Counted from the stretch's first letter, positions 24,406 through 32,882 are shown. The stretch: 64,000 bases of DNA from JABCPE02 sp963530295 (GCA_963530295.1 CAUSCF010000002.1:62001-126000), one strand, 5' to 3'. Notes: a model not told the origin generated them from the letters alone. Made by a program: numbers and translations.

Positions 24406-25869
24406 TTATTTAGTAACATATGTTACCATTAGTTTTGGTCTATTATTATTTGCAGCATTTGTCCCTACAAACACAGCTCTGTAAGGAGAACTAACATTGT
24501 TATTATAATCTTCACTTACCAAATTTCCATTTGAAATAAGATACTCTCCAATATTGACAATCAAGTCTTTAGCCTCTGCTTCTTTTTCTACAATATCTTT
24601 GATGGTTTTTGTAATATCAATATCATAGTAAGAAGGATTACTATTAGTAGAATAAGCTTTTACTAAACTATAATTACTATTACCCAACATTGTTTTTAGG
24701 TCTGTAATAAAATCAGTTTCTCCTTGTTTTCTTACTAAGAAACCAACAGGTTTAGTATAAGAGTTATTCCATGTATTGGTATCTGTATACAATCTTACTT
24801 TTGCTGAAAGTATCGCTGCTCCACGCTCTTTGTAAAGTCTTTTCAAATCGCTAACACCTGCTCCATTCAGTTTTATTCCTGCTCCAGGTCCTCCCATTCC
24901 TTGCATATATAGTAGAGGATCTCCATTAGTACTATTGATACCAGCCATCACAGTATTAAATGTAGAACTTCTATTATAAGATATCTGGCTAAAATGAACA
25001 TTAGAAGAACCTAAATCAAAACTAAAAGTATTTGATTTCCCTCCAGATCTATAATACATAGTCATTGTCACTTCATTAGGAGCAAAGTTTATCAAGTAAC
25101 CATCATTTTCTCGAACTGAAATTTTAAGTCCTTTAAAATAATTGATAAAATTACTTTCGTTGCTCAACTCTGTAGCTCCACTTTTATTGGCTATTTTATC
25201 TCTAAAATAATTTTTATCTAATTGGATTCTTACTCCTGCTTCTCTTGTCAAAAGGGCTGTATTATCAGAAGTTTTATTTATACTAACAGCATAAACATTC
25301 CCTGAAAACACCTTAGTTCCTAACGGAAGTCCACTTGTAGCAACTGGGCTATTTGACAATTTTTCCGTCCCAACAGCCCCCAAATCCGTAGCAATTTCAT
25401 GAACATCAATATTCATTGTAGCTGCTGGATTTCCATATTTTACAGCTTCGTATTTTGTCAATGCCTGTTTTGCAGCCTGTCCTCCATGGGTTACATCTGT
25501 TGTAGTAACCGTTTTGGTTGTAGCATCATACTGAGGTTTAATTTCTAAAACCACAGAATCCACCACTGGATTAGTCCCAAAGTCAGGAGCATATTTAGAC
25601 AATCTCACTTGAGTAACATATGCTGACTTCTGCATACCAAACTGCCCCTCAGTGAAAGCACCTAATGTAGCTCTTTGCAATGCATAAGAATCAGCTCTTA
25701 CAACATCTCCATTATTTATATTGTAGGTTACCAAATCATAAGAAACCTGATTTCCAGTAACTGAATTACCATCAAAAAGATTTTTCCCTAAGTCATCAGC
25801 ATCAGAATTACAACTGACCATCAAACCTCCAAAAAGAAAAACTGATAATATTGACTTTATTTTATTCAT
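24406..25869 (-). CDS. DUF4270-family lipoprotein
   Basis: 487 residues from the ATG at 25869, which gives a clean lipoprotein signal (MNKIKSILSVFLFGG..MVSC, Cys20) followed by NSDADDLGKN. The longer ORF start at 25914 would overlap the preceding gene. The body is beta-rich with the DUF4270 layout: an early LGAFTEGQFGMQKSAYVTQVRLS, VVDSVVLEIKP, and a C-terminal YRAVFVGTNAANNNRPKLMVTYV. Function unknown; probably an outer-membrane or surface protein. In Flavobacteriia this gene commonly lies between a glycogen-synthase-like gene and glmS, as here. Confidence 0.85.
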   Translation of the reverse strand: MNKIKSILSVFLFGGLMVSCNSDADDLGKNLFDGNSVTGNQVSYDLVTYNINNGDVVRADSYALQRATLGAFTEGQFGMQKSAYVTQVRLSKYAPDFGTNPVVDSVVLEIKPQYDATTKTVTTTDVTHGGQAAKQALTKYEAVKYGNPAATMNIDVHEIATDLGAVGTEKLSNSPVATSGLPLGTKVFSGNVYAVSINKTSDNTALLTREAGVRIQLDKNYFRDKIANKSGATELSNESNFINYFKGLKISVRENDGYLINFAPNEVTMTMYYRSGGKSNTFSFDLGSSNVHFSQISYNRSSTFNTVMAGINSTNGDPLLYMQGMGGPGAGIKLNGAGVSDLKRLYKERGAAILSAKVRLYTDTNTWNNSYTKPVGFLVRKQGETDFITDLKTMLGNSNYSLVKAYSTNSNPSYYDIDITKTIKDIVEKEAEAKDLIVNIGEYLISNGNLVSEDYNNNVSSPYRAVFVGTNAANNNRPKLMVTYVTK

Positions 25870-25882
25870 CTGTTTCTTAGCT

Positions 25883-26656
25883 TTATTTATAAATTTCTGA
25901 CATTCCCTCTTCATTAACTCCTTCTATTTTAGGCGTTTTTGTATTCTTAAAGCCTTCCTCTAATACCTTATTTAGTTTTTTATCTCCTTTTACAATCAAA
26001 TCTACTAAATCCATCCCTTCAACAACAAAATCTTGTATTGTAGGATTTTCAATAGCCTTCAGATCACTTATTCCATCGAATTTCAATTTCTCTTCTATTT
26101 CCTTTCCTAAACTAAAATTTTTCTCATTGTATACTGATAAAACAAGTTTAGTATCTTGAAAATATGTATCTGATTTATAGAAATTCTTCAAATATATCGC
26201 TACAAAAGAAGACATCCACCCACTAAGATGTATCACATCTGGCACCCAGTTTAGTTTTTTGATAGTTTCTATCACTCCTCTTGTAAAGAATATGGCTCTC
26301 TCATCATTATCCTCGAAAGGCTTCCCTTCCTCATCTGCATAGTATGATTTTCTCTTAAAATACTCATCATTATCTATAAAATACACCTGTAACCTTTCCC
26401 CTGGTAAAGATGCCACTTTTACTATCAAAGGCTGATCCAAATCATTTATAATAATATTCATTCCTGAAAGACGGATCACCTCATGCAACTGATATTTCCT
26501 CTCACTAATCAGCCCAAATCTTGGCATAAAAACCCTAACATCATTTCCTTCCTGATGCATTTTCAGAGCCATCTTATTCACTTCCGAAGCCATATTTGTT
26601 CCCTCCTGATAAGGAAACATCTCCGTAGTGACATATAGAATTTTTTGATTTGACAT
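25883..26656 (-). CDS. Glycogen/starch synthase-like protein consisting of the GT5 N-terminal domain only
   Basis: 257 residues beginning MSNQKILYVTTEMFPYQEGTNMASEV, the N-terminal Rossmann domain of glycosyltransferase family 5. It then has DVRVFMPRFGLISE, RLQVYFIDNDEYF, FTRGVIE and WVPDVIHLSGWMSSFVAIYLK. Normal glycogen synthases are about 480 residues with a second domain holding the ADP-glucose site, which is absent here. The short form appears to be a conserved flavobacterial gene rather than a fresh truncation. Its enzymatic activity is doubtful. Start 26656 is preferred over 26677, which is only a few bases from the expected transcription start. Confidence 0.75.
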   Translation of the reverse strand: MSNQKILYVTTEMFPYQEGTNMASEVNKMALKMHQEGNDVRVFMPRFGLISERKYQLHEVIRLSGMNIIINDLDQPLIVKVASLPGERLQVYFIDNDEYFKRKSYYADEEGKPFEDNDERAIFFTRGVIETIKKLNWVPDVIHLSGWMSSFVAIYLKNFYKSDTYFQDTKLVLSVYNEKNFSLGKEIEEKLKFDGISDLKAIENPTIQDFVVEGMDLVDLIVKGDKKLNKVLEEGFKNTKTPKIEGVNEEGMSEIYK

Positions 26657-26693
26657 ACTGCTTAATTCTATTGACATAAGTCAATTCATTCTG

Positions 26694-26701
26694 CAAAGTT
26701 A
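26694..26701 (-). promoter_or_regulatory. Promoter -7 element for the glgA-like/DUF4270/glmS operon
   Basis: Minus-strand TAACTTTG, exact match, with TTG repeats about 22 bases further upstream. The start codon at 26656 follows 37 bases later. Confidence 0.65.
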
Positions 26702-26731
26702 CAAAATTAAATTCATTTATAAACAACAAAA

Positions 26732-26753
26732 GTCTTATCAAAAATGATAAGAC
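26732..26753 (-). terminator. Intrinsic terminator of the phosphoglycerate dehydrogenase gene
   Basis: GTCTTATCA (26732-26740), AAAA, TGATAAGAC (26745-26753). On the minus strand it is followed by TTTTGTTGTTT. It abuts the promoter of the next operon. Confidence 0.8.
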
Positions 26754-26777
26754 CCTGATAGTATTGCACTTATATTT

Positions 26778-27728
26778 TTATTTTAAAATTGATATAATCT
26801 GTTCTGCTAGTGAAATACCGATTCTATCCTGCGCTTCATTAGTAGAAGCTCCTGTATGAGGAGTTAGTGAAATTTTCGGGTGAGACAGAACACTCTTAGC
26901 AGGTGTAGGCTCATTAATAAATACATCCAGCCCAGCAAAAGCCAATTTACCGCTATCCAAAGCGTTTAGAAGCGCTTCTTCATCTACTACTCCACCTCTC
27001 GCACAGTTCACAAGTGCAGCTCCATTTTTCATTAAATCAAATTCTTTCTGACCAATAACAAATTCTTTTTGAGCTGGAACATGAAGCGTAACGAAATCTG
27101 CTTCTTTTAAAACTTCTTCTTTAGACTGAGTTTTGATTTCAAAATCTACTGACTGTCCATTGAAAAATTCTACTTTCAAATTTACTTTTTCAGCAAAATT
27201 ATCCACTGCTAAAACTCTCATTCCCAAACCTAAAGCTATTTTAGCCACTTCCTGACCAATTCTACCGAAACCAATGATACCGATAGTTTTTCCTCTCAGC
27301 TCTACGCCTTTTGTATAAGCTTTTTTAAGCTCTGCGAATTTAGAATCACCTTCTACTGGCATTTTTCGGTTAGAATCCGTTAAAAATCTACATCCTGAAA
27401 ACAAATGAGCAAAAACCAATTCCGCCACAGATGCTGACGAAGCCGCAGGTGTATTAATCACATTGATACCTTTTTCTCGTGCATATTCCACATCTATATT
27501 ATCCATTCCTACTCCTCCTCTACCGATGATTTTGAGAGATGGACAAGCATCTATGATGTCCTTTCTTACTTTGGTTGCACTACGCACTAGAAGCGTTCTC
27601 ACTTGGTTTTCATTGATATAGTTTATCAATTCTTCCTGTGGAACTTTGGCAGTAATCACCTCAAAACCTGCTTTTTGCAAACTATCAATTCCAGACTGGT
27701 CTAAGCCGTCATTTGCTAATACTTTCAT
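26778..27728 (-). CDS. serA: D-3-phosphoglycerate dehydrogenase-like D-2-hydroxyacid dehydrogenase
   Basis: 316 residues. NAD-binding motif TIGIIGFGRIGQEVAKIALGLGM near residue 150, the active-site arginine region ALVNCARGGVVDEEAL near 235 and the catalytic His in LTPHTGASTNEAQDRIG near 292. No C-terminal ACT domain, so this is the short form. It probably oxidises 3-phosphoglycerate for serine synthesis, but short D-2-hydroxyacid dehydrogenases can have other substrates. It is transcribed alone from the promoter at 27768-27775 and divergent from idi. Confidence 0.85.
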   Translation of the reverse strand: MKVLANDGLDQSGIDSLQKAGFEVITAKVPQEELINYINENQVRTLLVRSATKVRKDIIDACPSLKIIGRGGVGMDNIDVEYAREKGINVINTPAASSASVAELVFAHLFSGCRFLTDSNRKMPVEGDSKFAELKKAYTKGVELRGKTIGIIGFGRIGQEVAKIALGLGMRVLAVDNFAEKVNLKVEFFNGQSVDFEIKTQSKEEVLKEADFVTLHVPAQKEFVIGQKEFDLMKNGAALVNCARGGVVDEEALLNALDSGKLAFAGLDVFINEPTPAKSVLSHPKISLTPHTGASTNEAQDRIGISLAEQIISILK

Positions 27729-27767
27729 AATAATATTTTTAATAAATTTCTAATAATAGTTATCCTA

Positions 27768-27775
27768 CAAAGATA
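27768..27775 (-). promoter_or_regulatory. Promoter -7 element of serA
   Basis: Minus-strand TATCTTTG, exact match, 39 bases before the ATG. Confidence 0.6.
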
Positions 27776-27822
27776 TAAATTTGATTTTAAATATTTGATA
27801 TTTCCAGACTAAAATAAATTGC

Positions 27823-27830
27823 TAAATTTG
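27823..27830 (+). promoter_or_regulatory. Promoter -7 element of idi
   Basis: TAAATTTG, exact match, 15 bases before the ATG at 27846. It rules out the longer ORF start at 27819, which lies upstream of the element. Confidence 0.65.
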
Positions 27831-27845
27831 TCCTTTATTGAACAA

Positions 27846-28358
27846 ATGGAAGAAAAAGTAGTTTTAATCACTCCGAATGATGAATTTTTAGGCGTAATGA
27901 ACAAGCAGGAAGCCCACGAAAAGGGAGTTCTGCATCGTGCTTTTTCTGTTTTTTTGTTTAATGAAAAGGGAGAAATGCTCCTGCAAAGAAGAGCTGGTTC
28001 TAAATACCATTCACCCAATCTATGGACTAATGCGGTCTGCTCCCACCCTCGCGAGGGAGAATCCTATAAAGAGGCCGCTCTAAGGCGCATGCAGGAAGAA
28101 CTTGGGATTTATGCTGATATAGAGGAAAAATTCCATTTTATTTATAAAGCTGATGTAGGACAGGGACTTTGGGAGCATGAGCTGGACTATGTTTTCACTG
28201 GATTTTTTGAAGGTGATTTTAGCCTAAATTCGGAGGAAGTTTCGGAAGTTCGCTATATTTCCGTAGAGGATTTGGACAGAGAAATAAAAGAAAAACCAGA
28301 AAACTTCACAGAATGGTTTAAAATAATACTCAACGAATACAAACAGCATTTATCATGA
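27846..28358 (+). CDS. idi: Isopentenyl-diphosphate delta-isomerase, type I
   Basis: 170 residues. A Nudix fold with the type I IPP isomerase signatures: LHRAFSVFLFNEKGEMLLQRRAGSKYH, then LWTNAVCSHPREGE with the catalytic cysteine near residue 67, and ALRRMQEELGI. The second active-site glutamate is in LWEHELDYVF. It interconverts isopentenyl and dimethylallyl diphosphate for isoprenoid synthesis. Its stop codon overlaps by four bases (ATGA) the first gene of the tandem exported-protein array, so that array is coupled to an isoprenoid gene. Confidence 0.93.
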   Translation: MEEKVVLITPNDEFLGVMNKQEAHEKGVLHRAFSVFLFNEKGEMLLQRRAGSKYHSPNLWTNAVCSHPREGESYKEAALRRMQEELGIYADIEEKFHFIYKADVGQGLWEHELDYVFTGFFEGDFSLNSEEVSEVRYISVEDLDREIKEKPENFTEWFKIILNEYKQHLS

Positions 28359-28807
28359 AAAAATTATTATTTAAATTATTTTTCGCATTGGCTTTCGCTT
28401 CTATTTCCCTGCACGGACAGGAGAAAATACAGCAAGTGGAATTTAGTAGTTTTGGAGGAATGGCTCTTTATTCAAGCCGATACACCCTCAATTCTCTAAA
28501 AAAAGAATTTAGTGCAAAACCTCTAATGGGACAAAACAAAGATCTCCCAAAGGAAATTTCGCTACCAAACACGCCCAAGAACTGGGAAGCTTTCACTAAA
28601 AAAATAAATCTGGATAAATTCAAAAAACTGAGAGATGGTCCTAGCCAACAGGCTTTTGATGGGCAGGACGCGGTCATTATCATCAAAACTGATAAAAAGA
28701 CTTATAGAAAAATGAACGCCAGCGGCAACGACCATGACAGGGAAGTTTGGTATGATTTACTACAAATCATCGCAAAGGAATTTGGAAAAAAAGGCGTTTA
28801 TGAATAA
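28355..28807 (+). CDS. Unknown exported protein, tandem paralogue 1 of 4
   Basis: 150 residues with a signal peptide ending SISLHGQ. The mature part, about 130 residues, starts EKIQQVEFSSFGGMALYS, then has the block PNTPKNWEAFTKKINLDKFKKL and the strand VIIIKTDKKTYRKM before a final helix WYDLLQIIAKEF. I recognise no family. Predicted to be periplasmic or secreted. Start overlaps the idi stop (ATGA). It is nearly identical in DNA to the next two genes, including the signal peptide, which points to recent duplication or gene conversion. Confidence 0.75.
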   Translation: MKKLLFKLFFALAFASISLHGQEKIQQVEFSSFGGMALYSSRYTLNSLKKEFSAKPLMGQNKDLPKEISLPNTPKNWEAFTKKINLDKFKKLRDGPSQQAFDGQDAVIIIKTDKKTYRKMNASGNDHDREVWYDLLQIIAKEFGKKGVYE

Positions 28808-28819
28808 ATAAACTATTTT

Positions 28820-29260
28820 ATGAAAAAATTATTGTTTAAACTATTTTTCGCATTGGCTTTCACTTCTATTTCCCTGCACGGACAGGAGAAAATACTGCAG
28901 GTGGAATTTAGTAGTTTTAAAGGAATGGCTCTTTATTCAAGACAATACACCCTCAATTCTCTTAAAAAAGAATTTAGCAAAAAACCTCTAATGAGACAAA
29001 ACAAAGAACTTCCAGAGGAAATTTCACTACCAAACACACCCAAGAACTGGGAAGCTTTCACTAAAAAAATAAATCTGGATAAATTCAAAAAACTGAGAGA
29101 TTGTCCTAGCGAACAGGCTTTTGGTGGGCAGGACAAGGTCATTATCATCAAAACTAATAAAAAGACTTATAGAAAAATGAATGCTTACGGCAACGACCAT
29201 GACAGGGAAACTTGGTACGATTTACTACAAATCATCGCAGAGGAATTTGAAAAAATATGA
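28820..29260 (+). CDS. Unknown exported protein, tandem paralogue 2 of 4
   Basis: 146 residues, same layout as the gene 12 bases upstream: signal peptide ending SISLHGQ, EKILQVEFSSFKGMALYS, NWEAFTKKINLDKF, VIIIKTNKKTYRKM, WYDLLQIIAEEF. It ends with EKI where its paralogues continue GKKGIYE or GKKGVYE, and its stop overlaps the next start in ATGA. Differences are mostly charge-changing substitutions in the middle (KKPLMRQNKELPEE versus AKPLMGQNKDLPKE). Function unknown. Confidence 0.75.
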   Translation: MKKLLFKLFFALAFTSISLHGQEKILQVEFSSFKGMALYSRQYTLNSLKKEFSKKPLMRQNKELPEEISLPNTPKNWEAFTKKINLDKFKKLRDCPSEQAFGGQDKVIIIKTNKKTYRKMNAYGNDHDRETWYDLLQIIAEEFEKI

Positions 29261-29709
29261 AAAAATTATTGTTTAAACTATTTTTTGCATTGGCTTTCAC
29301 TTCTATTCCCCTGCACGGACAGGAGAAAATACAGCAAGTGGAATTTAGCAGTTTTGGAGGAATGGCTCTTTATTCAAGACAATACACCCTCAATTCTCTA
29401 AAAAAAGAATTTAGCGCAAAACATCTAATGGGACAAAAAGAAGAACTCTCAAAGGAAGTTTCGCTACCAAACACGCCCAAGAACTGGGAAACTTTCACTA
29501 AAAAAATAAATCTGGATAAATTCAAAAAACTGAGAGATGGTCCCAGCGAACAGGCTTTTGGTGGGCAGGACAAGGTCATTATCATCAAAACTAATAAAAA
29601 GACTTATAGAAAAATGAATGCTTACGGCAACGACCATGACAGGGAAACTTGGTACGATTTACTACAAATCATCGCAGAGGAATTTGGAAAAAAAGGCATT
29701 TATGAGTAA
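29257..29709 (+). CDS. Unknown exported protein, tandem paralogue 3 of 4
   Basis: 150 residues with signal peptide SIPLHGQ and the shared FSSFGGMALYS, NWETFTKKINLDKF, VIIIKTNKKTYRKMNAYG and WYDLLQIIAEEF segments. Its second half matches copy 2 more closely and its ends match copy 1, a mosaic that suggests recombination within the array. It is translationally coupled to copy 2. Function unknown. Confidence 0.75.
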   Translation: MKKLLFKLFFALAFTSIPLHGQEKIQQVEFSSFGGMALYSRQYTLNSLKKEFSAKHLMGQKEELSKEVSLPNTPKNWETFTKKINLDKFKKLRDGPSEQAFGGQDKVIIIKTNKKTYRKMNAYGNDHDRETWYDLLQIIAEEFGKKGIYE

Positions 29710-29722
29710 ATAAACTATTTTT

Positions 29723-30229
29723 ATGAAAAAGTTTTTCTTTATTTTCGTTTTGTATTGGCTTCATTCTTGTAATGGAACAGAGAAAGCAATGGCCACCAGC
29801 CCAGACACTCAGAAAACCAGCATTTCTGAAAAACAAAATGCTGAGAAAATAGAAAGGATAATTTATTCTCAAACAGGAGGAGATACAGGTGGTAATGGTG
29901 TATATTTAGTGATAACCAAAGATTCTATTATTTATCGTCTTACAGAAGGTGTAACTGATGAAAAAACCATAGCAAATTTGTCATTAAATAACAATAATAA
30001 AGATTGGGAAGCGTTCATTGATAAAATTGATTTAGAGGATTTTGAAAAAGGAAAACCAAGCAAAGAACTGATAATGGATCTCCCTACAATAAAAATCATA
30101 ATAAAAACCAACAAAAAAGAATATTCTAAAACTGATATTCAAAACAATAAAACTTGGGATTACATTACCAAACAAATTATAGACATAAAATTCTCACAAT
30201 TATATAACCATTTAAATTTAGAAAAATGA
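29723..30229 (+). CDS. Unknown lipoprotein, diverged tandem paralogue 4 of 4
   Basis: 168 residues. Unlike the three upstream genes it has a lipoprotein signal (LHSC, Cys16) and a polar linker. After that the same core is visible: NNNKDWEAFIDKIDLEDFEKG corresponds to NTPKNWEAFTKKINLDKFKK, and IKIIIKTNKKEYSK with a late TWDYITKQIIDI corresponds to VIIIKTNKKTYRK and WYDLLQII. It therefore looks like the older, membrane-anchored member of the family. Its stop overlaps the gcvT start (ATGA). Function unknown. Confidence 0.7.
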   Translation: MKKFFFIFVLYWLHSCNGTEKAMATSPDTQKTSISEKQNAEKIERIIYSQTGGDTGGNGVYLVITKDSIIYRLTEGVTDEKTIANLSLNNNNKDWEAFIDKIDLEDFEKGKPSKELIMDLPTIKIIIKTNKKEYSKTDIQNNKTWDYITKQIIDIKFSQLYNHLNLEK

Positions 30230-31308
30230 AAAAAACAGCACTTTATAACAAACATGTAGAACTCGGCGCTAAAATGGTGCCTTTCGCTGGTTTTGATATG
30301 CCTGTCCAATATGCTGGCGTGACGGAAGAACATTTCGCCGTGAGAGAAAAAGCAGGAATGTTTGATGTATCGCACATGGGACAGTTCATCATAGAAGGCG
30401 CAGGCGCAAAAGACCTTCTGCAATATGTAACTACCAACAACCTAAATACGCTGACTGATGGAAAAGCCCAGTATTCCTGCCTTCCGAACGGACAAGGAGG
30501 AATAGTGGATGACCTCATCATCTACAAAATGGCGGACGAAAAATATTTCGTGGTGGTCAATGCTTCTAACATTGAAAAAGACTGGAATCATATTTCTAAA
30601 TTCAATGAAAAATTCGGAGCAAAAATGACAAACATTTCCGATGAAACTTCTCTAATCGCTATCCAAGGGCCTTTGGCAACGCAGATTCTGCAAAAGCTAA
30701 CCAGCACTAATCTTTCCGAAATCCCTTATTATCATTTCACTATCGGAACAGTGGATGGCGTGCAGGATGTAATCATCTCAAACACAGGCTACACAGGAAG
30801 TGGCGGATTTGAGATTTATTTTAAAAGTGAAATTTCCGAGCAGCTCTGGAACGCCCTCACAGAAGCGGGAAAAGAGGAAGGACTCGTGCCATGCGGACTA
30901 GCAGCAAGAGATACACTGAGATTAGAAAAAGGATTCTGCCTCTATGGCAATGATATTGATGATTCTACTTCTCCACTGGAAGCCGGTCTAGGCTGGATTA
31001 CAAAACTTGGAAAAGGCGATTTCGTGGATGCTGAATTTTTCAAAAAACAAAAAGAAGAAGGCGTTTCCCGCAAGTTAGTTGGTTTTGAATTACTAGATAA
31101 AGGCGTTCCAAGACACGACTACCCAGTGGTGGATGCAGAAGGAAATGTCATCGGAAAAGTGACTTCTGGGACATCTTCGCCAATGAAAAAAATAGGACTT
31201 GGACTAGCTTATGTGAAAACTGAATTTTCTAAACCAGAATCCGCTATTTTCATCCAAATAAGAAATAAAAACATTCCTGCGAAGGTGGTAAAAACGCCTT
31301 TCGTTTAA
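30226..31308 (+). CDS. gcvT: Aminomethyltransferase, glycine cleavage system T protein
   Basis: 360 residues, normal length. N-terminal KTALYNKHVELGAKMVPFAGFDMPVQY, then REKAGMFDVSHMGQ, CLPNGQGGIVDDLIIY, the folate-site aspartate region, ISNTGYTGSGGFEIYF near residue 185, and LAARDTLRLEKGFCLYGNDI. It transfers the aminomethyl carbon of glycine to tetrahydrofolate. gcvP lies about 8 kb downstream in the same direction; gcvH is not in the window. Translationally coupled to the preceding lipoprotein. No glycine-riboswitch-like leader is possible here because there is no intergenic space. Confidence 0.97.
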   Translation: MKKTALYNKHVELGAKMVPFAGFDMPVQYAGVTEEHFAVREKAGMFDVSHMGQFIIEGAGAKDLLQYVTTNNLNTLTDGKAQYSCLPNGQGGIVDDLIIYKMADEKYFVVVNASNIEKDWNHISKFNEKFGAKMTNISDETSLIAIQGPLATQILQKLTSTNLSEIPYYHFTIGTVDGVQDVIISNTGYTGSGGFEIYFKSEISEQLWNALTEAGKEEGLVPCGLAARDTLRLEKGFCLYGNDIDDSTSPLEAGLGWITKLGKGDFVDAEFFKKQKEEGVSRKLVGFELLDKGVPRHDYPVVDAEGNVIGKVTSGTSSPMKKIGLGLAYVKTEFSKPESAIFIQIRNKNIPAKVVKTPFV

Positions 31309-31337
31309 GATTTTAATTAAATTTTTAGATTATATTT

Positions 31338-31901
31338 ATGAAAAAAACATTTGCATTTATCTTGTTGAGTATCATTTCATTAGCAAAGGCTCAGCTGACT
31401 GACATTAGATACATTCCTGTAATTTCTACCGATACTATTTCTACCAAGGCTAATCTTTATCCTCATGTATTGAGCAAAAACAAATTCAATCCGCTGGTTT
31501 TTGAAAACGGCTTCAAAGTCGGCGAAAGAAGAGAGGCGGTGAGACTTTGGGACAAGGATATTTTTTACCTTGAATTTACTGATAGAAAAATGAACAAAAG
31601 AGTTTTCCGACAAATGCCAGAGCTAAAGAAAAACGGAAAACTATTCGAAGTTATGCTGCAAGGAGATGTTTCTTGGTACAGAAGATATTTCAGTTACAGA
31701 GCTGACACTTGGGATGCCAACTACGAGCACGAAGACTATTTCGTAAAAGGCGATGAGATTGTAAACATCCCTGTAAAAGGTAGATACAAGAAAAAACTAA
31801 AAGCTCTGCTTTCTGACAAACCAGAAATCGCGAAGGAAGTTGATCGTATGGTGGGCGACCGCGACATCAGAGAAATTTTAGAAAAATACAACAGCAAATA
31901 A
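31338..31901 (+). CDS. Exported protein of unknown function
   Basis: 187 residues with a signal peptide ending SLAKAQ. The mature part has an N-terminal LYPHVLSKNKFNPLVFENGFKVGERREAVRLW segment, a central WYRRYFSYRADTWDANYEHEDYFVKGDEIVNIP and a basic C-terminal helix ending REILEKYNSK. I do not recognise a family. It follows gcvT by 29 bases without a visible terminator and may be the last gene of the idi-gcvT transcript. A bidirectional terminator follows. Confidence 0.65.
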   Translation: MKKTFAFILLSIISLAKAQLTDIRYIPVISTDTISTKANLYPHVLSKNKFNPLVFENGFKVGERREAVRLWDKDIFYLEFTDRKMNKRVFRQMPELKKNGKLFEVMLQGDVSWYRRYFSYRADTWDANYEHEDYFVKGDEIVNIPVKGRYKKKLKALLSDKPEIAKEVDRMVGDRDIREILEKYNSK

Positions 31902-31905
31902 GAAT

Positions 31906-31933
31906 AAATCCCTCTAAATTATAAGAGGGATTT
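31906..31933. terminator. Bidirectional intrinsic terminator overlapping the prmC stop
   Basis: AAATCCCTCT (31906-31915) pairs with AGAGGGATTT (31924-31933), with an 8-base loop and T-rich flanks on both strands. Its right arm touches the first base of the prmC stop codon. Confidence 0.8.
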
Positions 31934-32778
31934 TATTTTTCACCAATCACAAATCGGTCATTTTCTGATAAATCCTTTATAAGTTCGGATTTCGCAAGAA
32001 CATCCTGAAACAGCTGCAATGTTTCTTTTCCTAATTTTTGGTTAATTTCCAAAAAAACAGAACCTCCTTTTTTCAGGTGGTTTTCAGAGTCTTGGGCTAT
32101 TTTTTCATAAAAGGCAAGAACTCTGTTTTCAGGAGCGAAAAGCGCTATATTTGGCTCAAAATTCTTCACAGAATATGGTATTTCTTCCCTCTCAAAAACA
32201 TCTACATACGGAGGATTGCTCACTATGACATCATAAATTTCATCCAGTTTTTTATTCAAATAATCTTTCTGTATAAAATTGATTTTCACCTTATGAAAAT
32301 CGGCATTTTTTTTGGCTATATTCAGTGCTTTTTCAGAAATATCAATACTGCTGACCTCGGCATTTGGGAACATTTTTGCCAAAGAAATACTGATGCAGCC
32401 ACTCCCAGTCCCTACATCCAGAATTTTTAGTTTTTCTTTTTTCAGATGGTTTAGTTTATTTTCTATCAATTCTATCAATTCCTCCGTTTCAGGGCGTGGA
32501 ATGAGGACATTTTCATCAACAAAAAACTTATTTCCGTAAAAATAAGTTTCACCCAAAATCTGCTGGTAAGGTTTCCCTTCTTTTAGTGTGGATATGATTT
32601 TCAGAAACTCATTTTGGTTTTCGGTAGAAATAGAATTTTCGAGCTGTGAGCGAATATCGATCTTATTCAAATTCAATATTTTTTCGCAGAAAATAAAAAA
32701 TAATTCTTTGCACTCTGCCGAAGTATAAAGGCTTTGGAACTCCTCGGAAAAAAGATTTTTGACTTGGTTGATGGTCAT
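31933..32778 (-). CDS. prmC: Peptide chain release factor N5-glutamine methyltransferase
   Basis: 281 residues from the ATG at 32778. An N-terminal helical domain is followed by YQQILGETYFYGNKFFV, LIPRPETEELIELI, the SAM-binding ILDVGTGSGCISISLA near residue 120 and the catalytic VSNPPYV near residue 185, the hallmark of glutamine N5 methyltransferases. It methylates the GGQ motif of release factors. The longer start at 32796 lies on the promoter -7 element and is excluded. The promoter overlaps a perfect DnaA box. Confidence 0.93.
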   Translation of the reverse strand: MTINQVKNLFSEEFQSLYTSAECKELFFIFCEKILNLNKIDIRSQLENSISTENQNEFLKIISTLKEGKPYQQILGETYFYGNKFFVDENVLIPRPETEELIELIENKLNHLKKEKLKILDVGTGSGCISISLAKMFPNAEVSSIDISEKALNIAKKNADFHKVKINFIQKDYLNKKLDEIYDVIVSNPPYVDVFEREEIPYSVKNFEPNIALFAPENRVLAFYEKIAQDSENHLKKGGSVFLEINQKLGKETLQLFQDVLAKSELIKDLSENDRFVIGEK

Positions 32779-32788
32779 TGAAAAAATT

Positions 32789-32819
32789 TTATCCACAAAG
32801 ATAAGAAATGTGTGGATAA
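32789..32819. promoter_or_regulatory. Two perfect DnaA boxes in inverted orientation
   Basis: TTATCCACA at 32789-32797 and TGTGGATAA at 32811-32819, the consensus 9-mer on opposite strands with 13 bases between. Only one other perfect copy was noticed in the window (49066-49074). They lie in the prmC-parA divergent region. Confidence 0.6.
32796..32803 (-). promoter_or_regulatory. Promoter -7 element of prmC
   Basis: Minus-strand TATCTTTG, exact match, 17 bases before the ATG at 32778, overlapping a DnaA box by two bases. Confidence 0.6.
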
Positions 32820-32882
32820 ATTTACGAATAGTTAATCTTTTGATTTATAAAGATTTACAGAATTATTAGTTTTTGACATACC

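Noticed and set aside
28355..29709. Assembly artefact producing repeated genes
   Set aside because: Copies differ by many scattered substitutions and have different ends and junctions, so they are real paralogues.
30100..30226. Glycine riboswitch before gcvT
   Set aside because: gcvT starts inside the previous gene's stop codon, so there is no leader; nothing like it precedes gcvP either.
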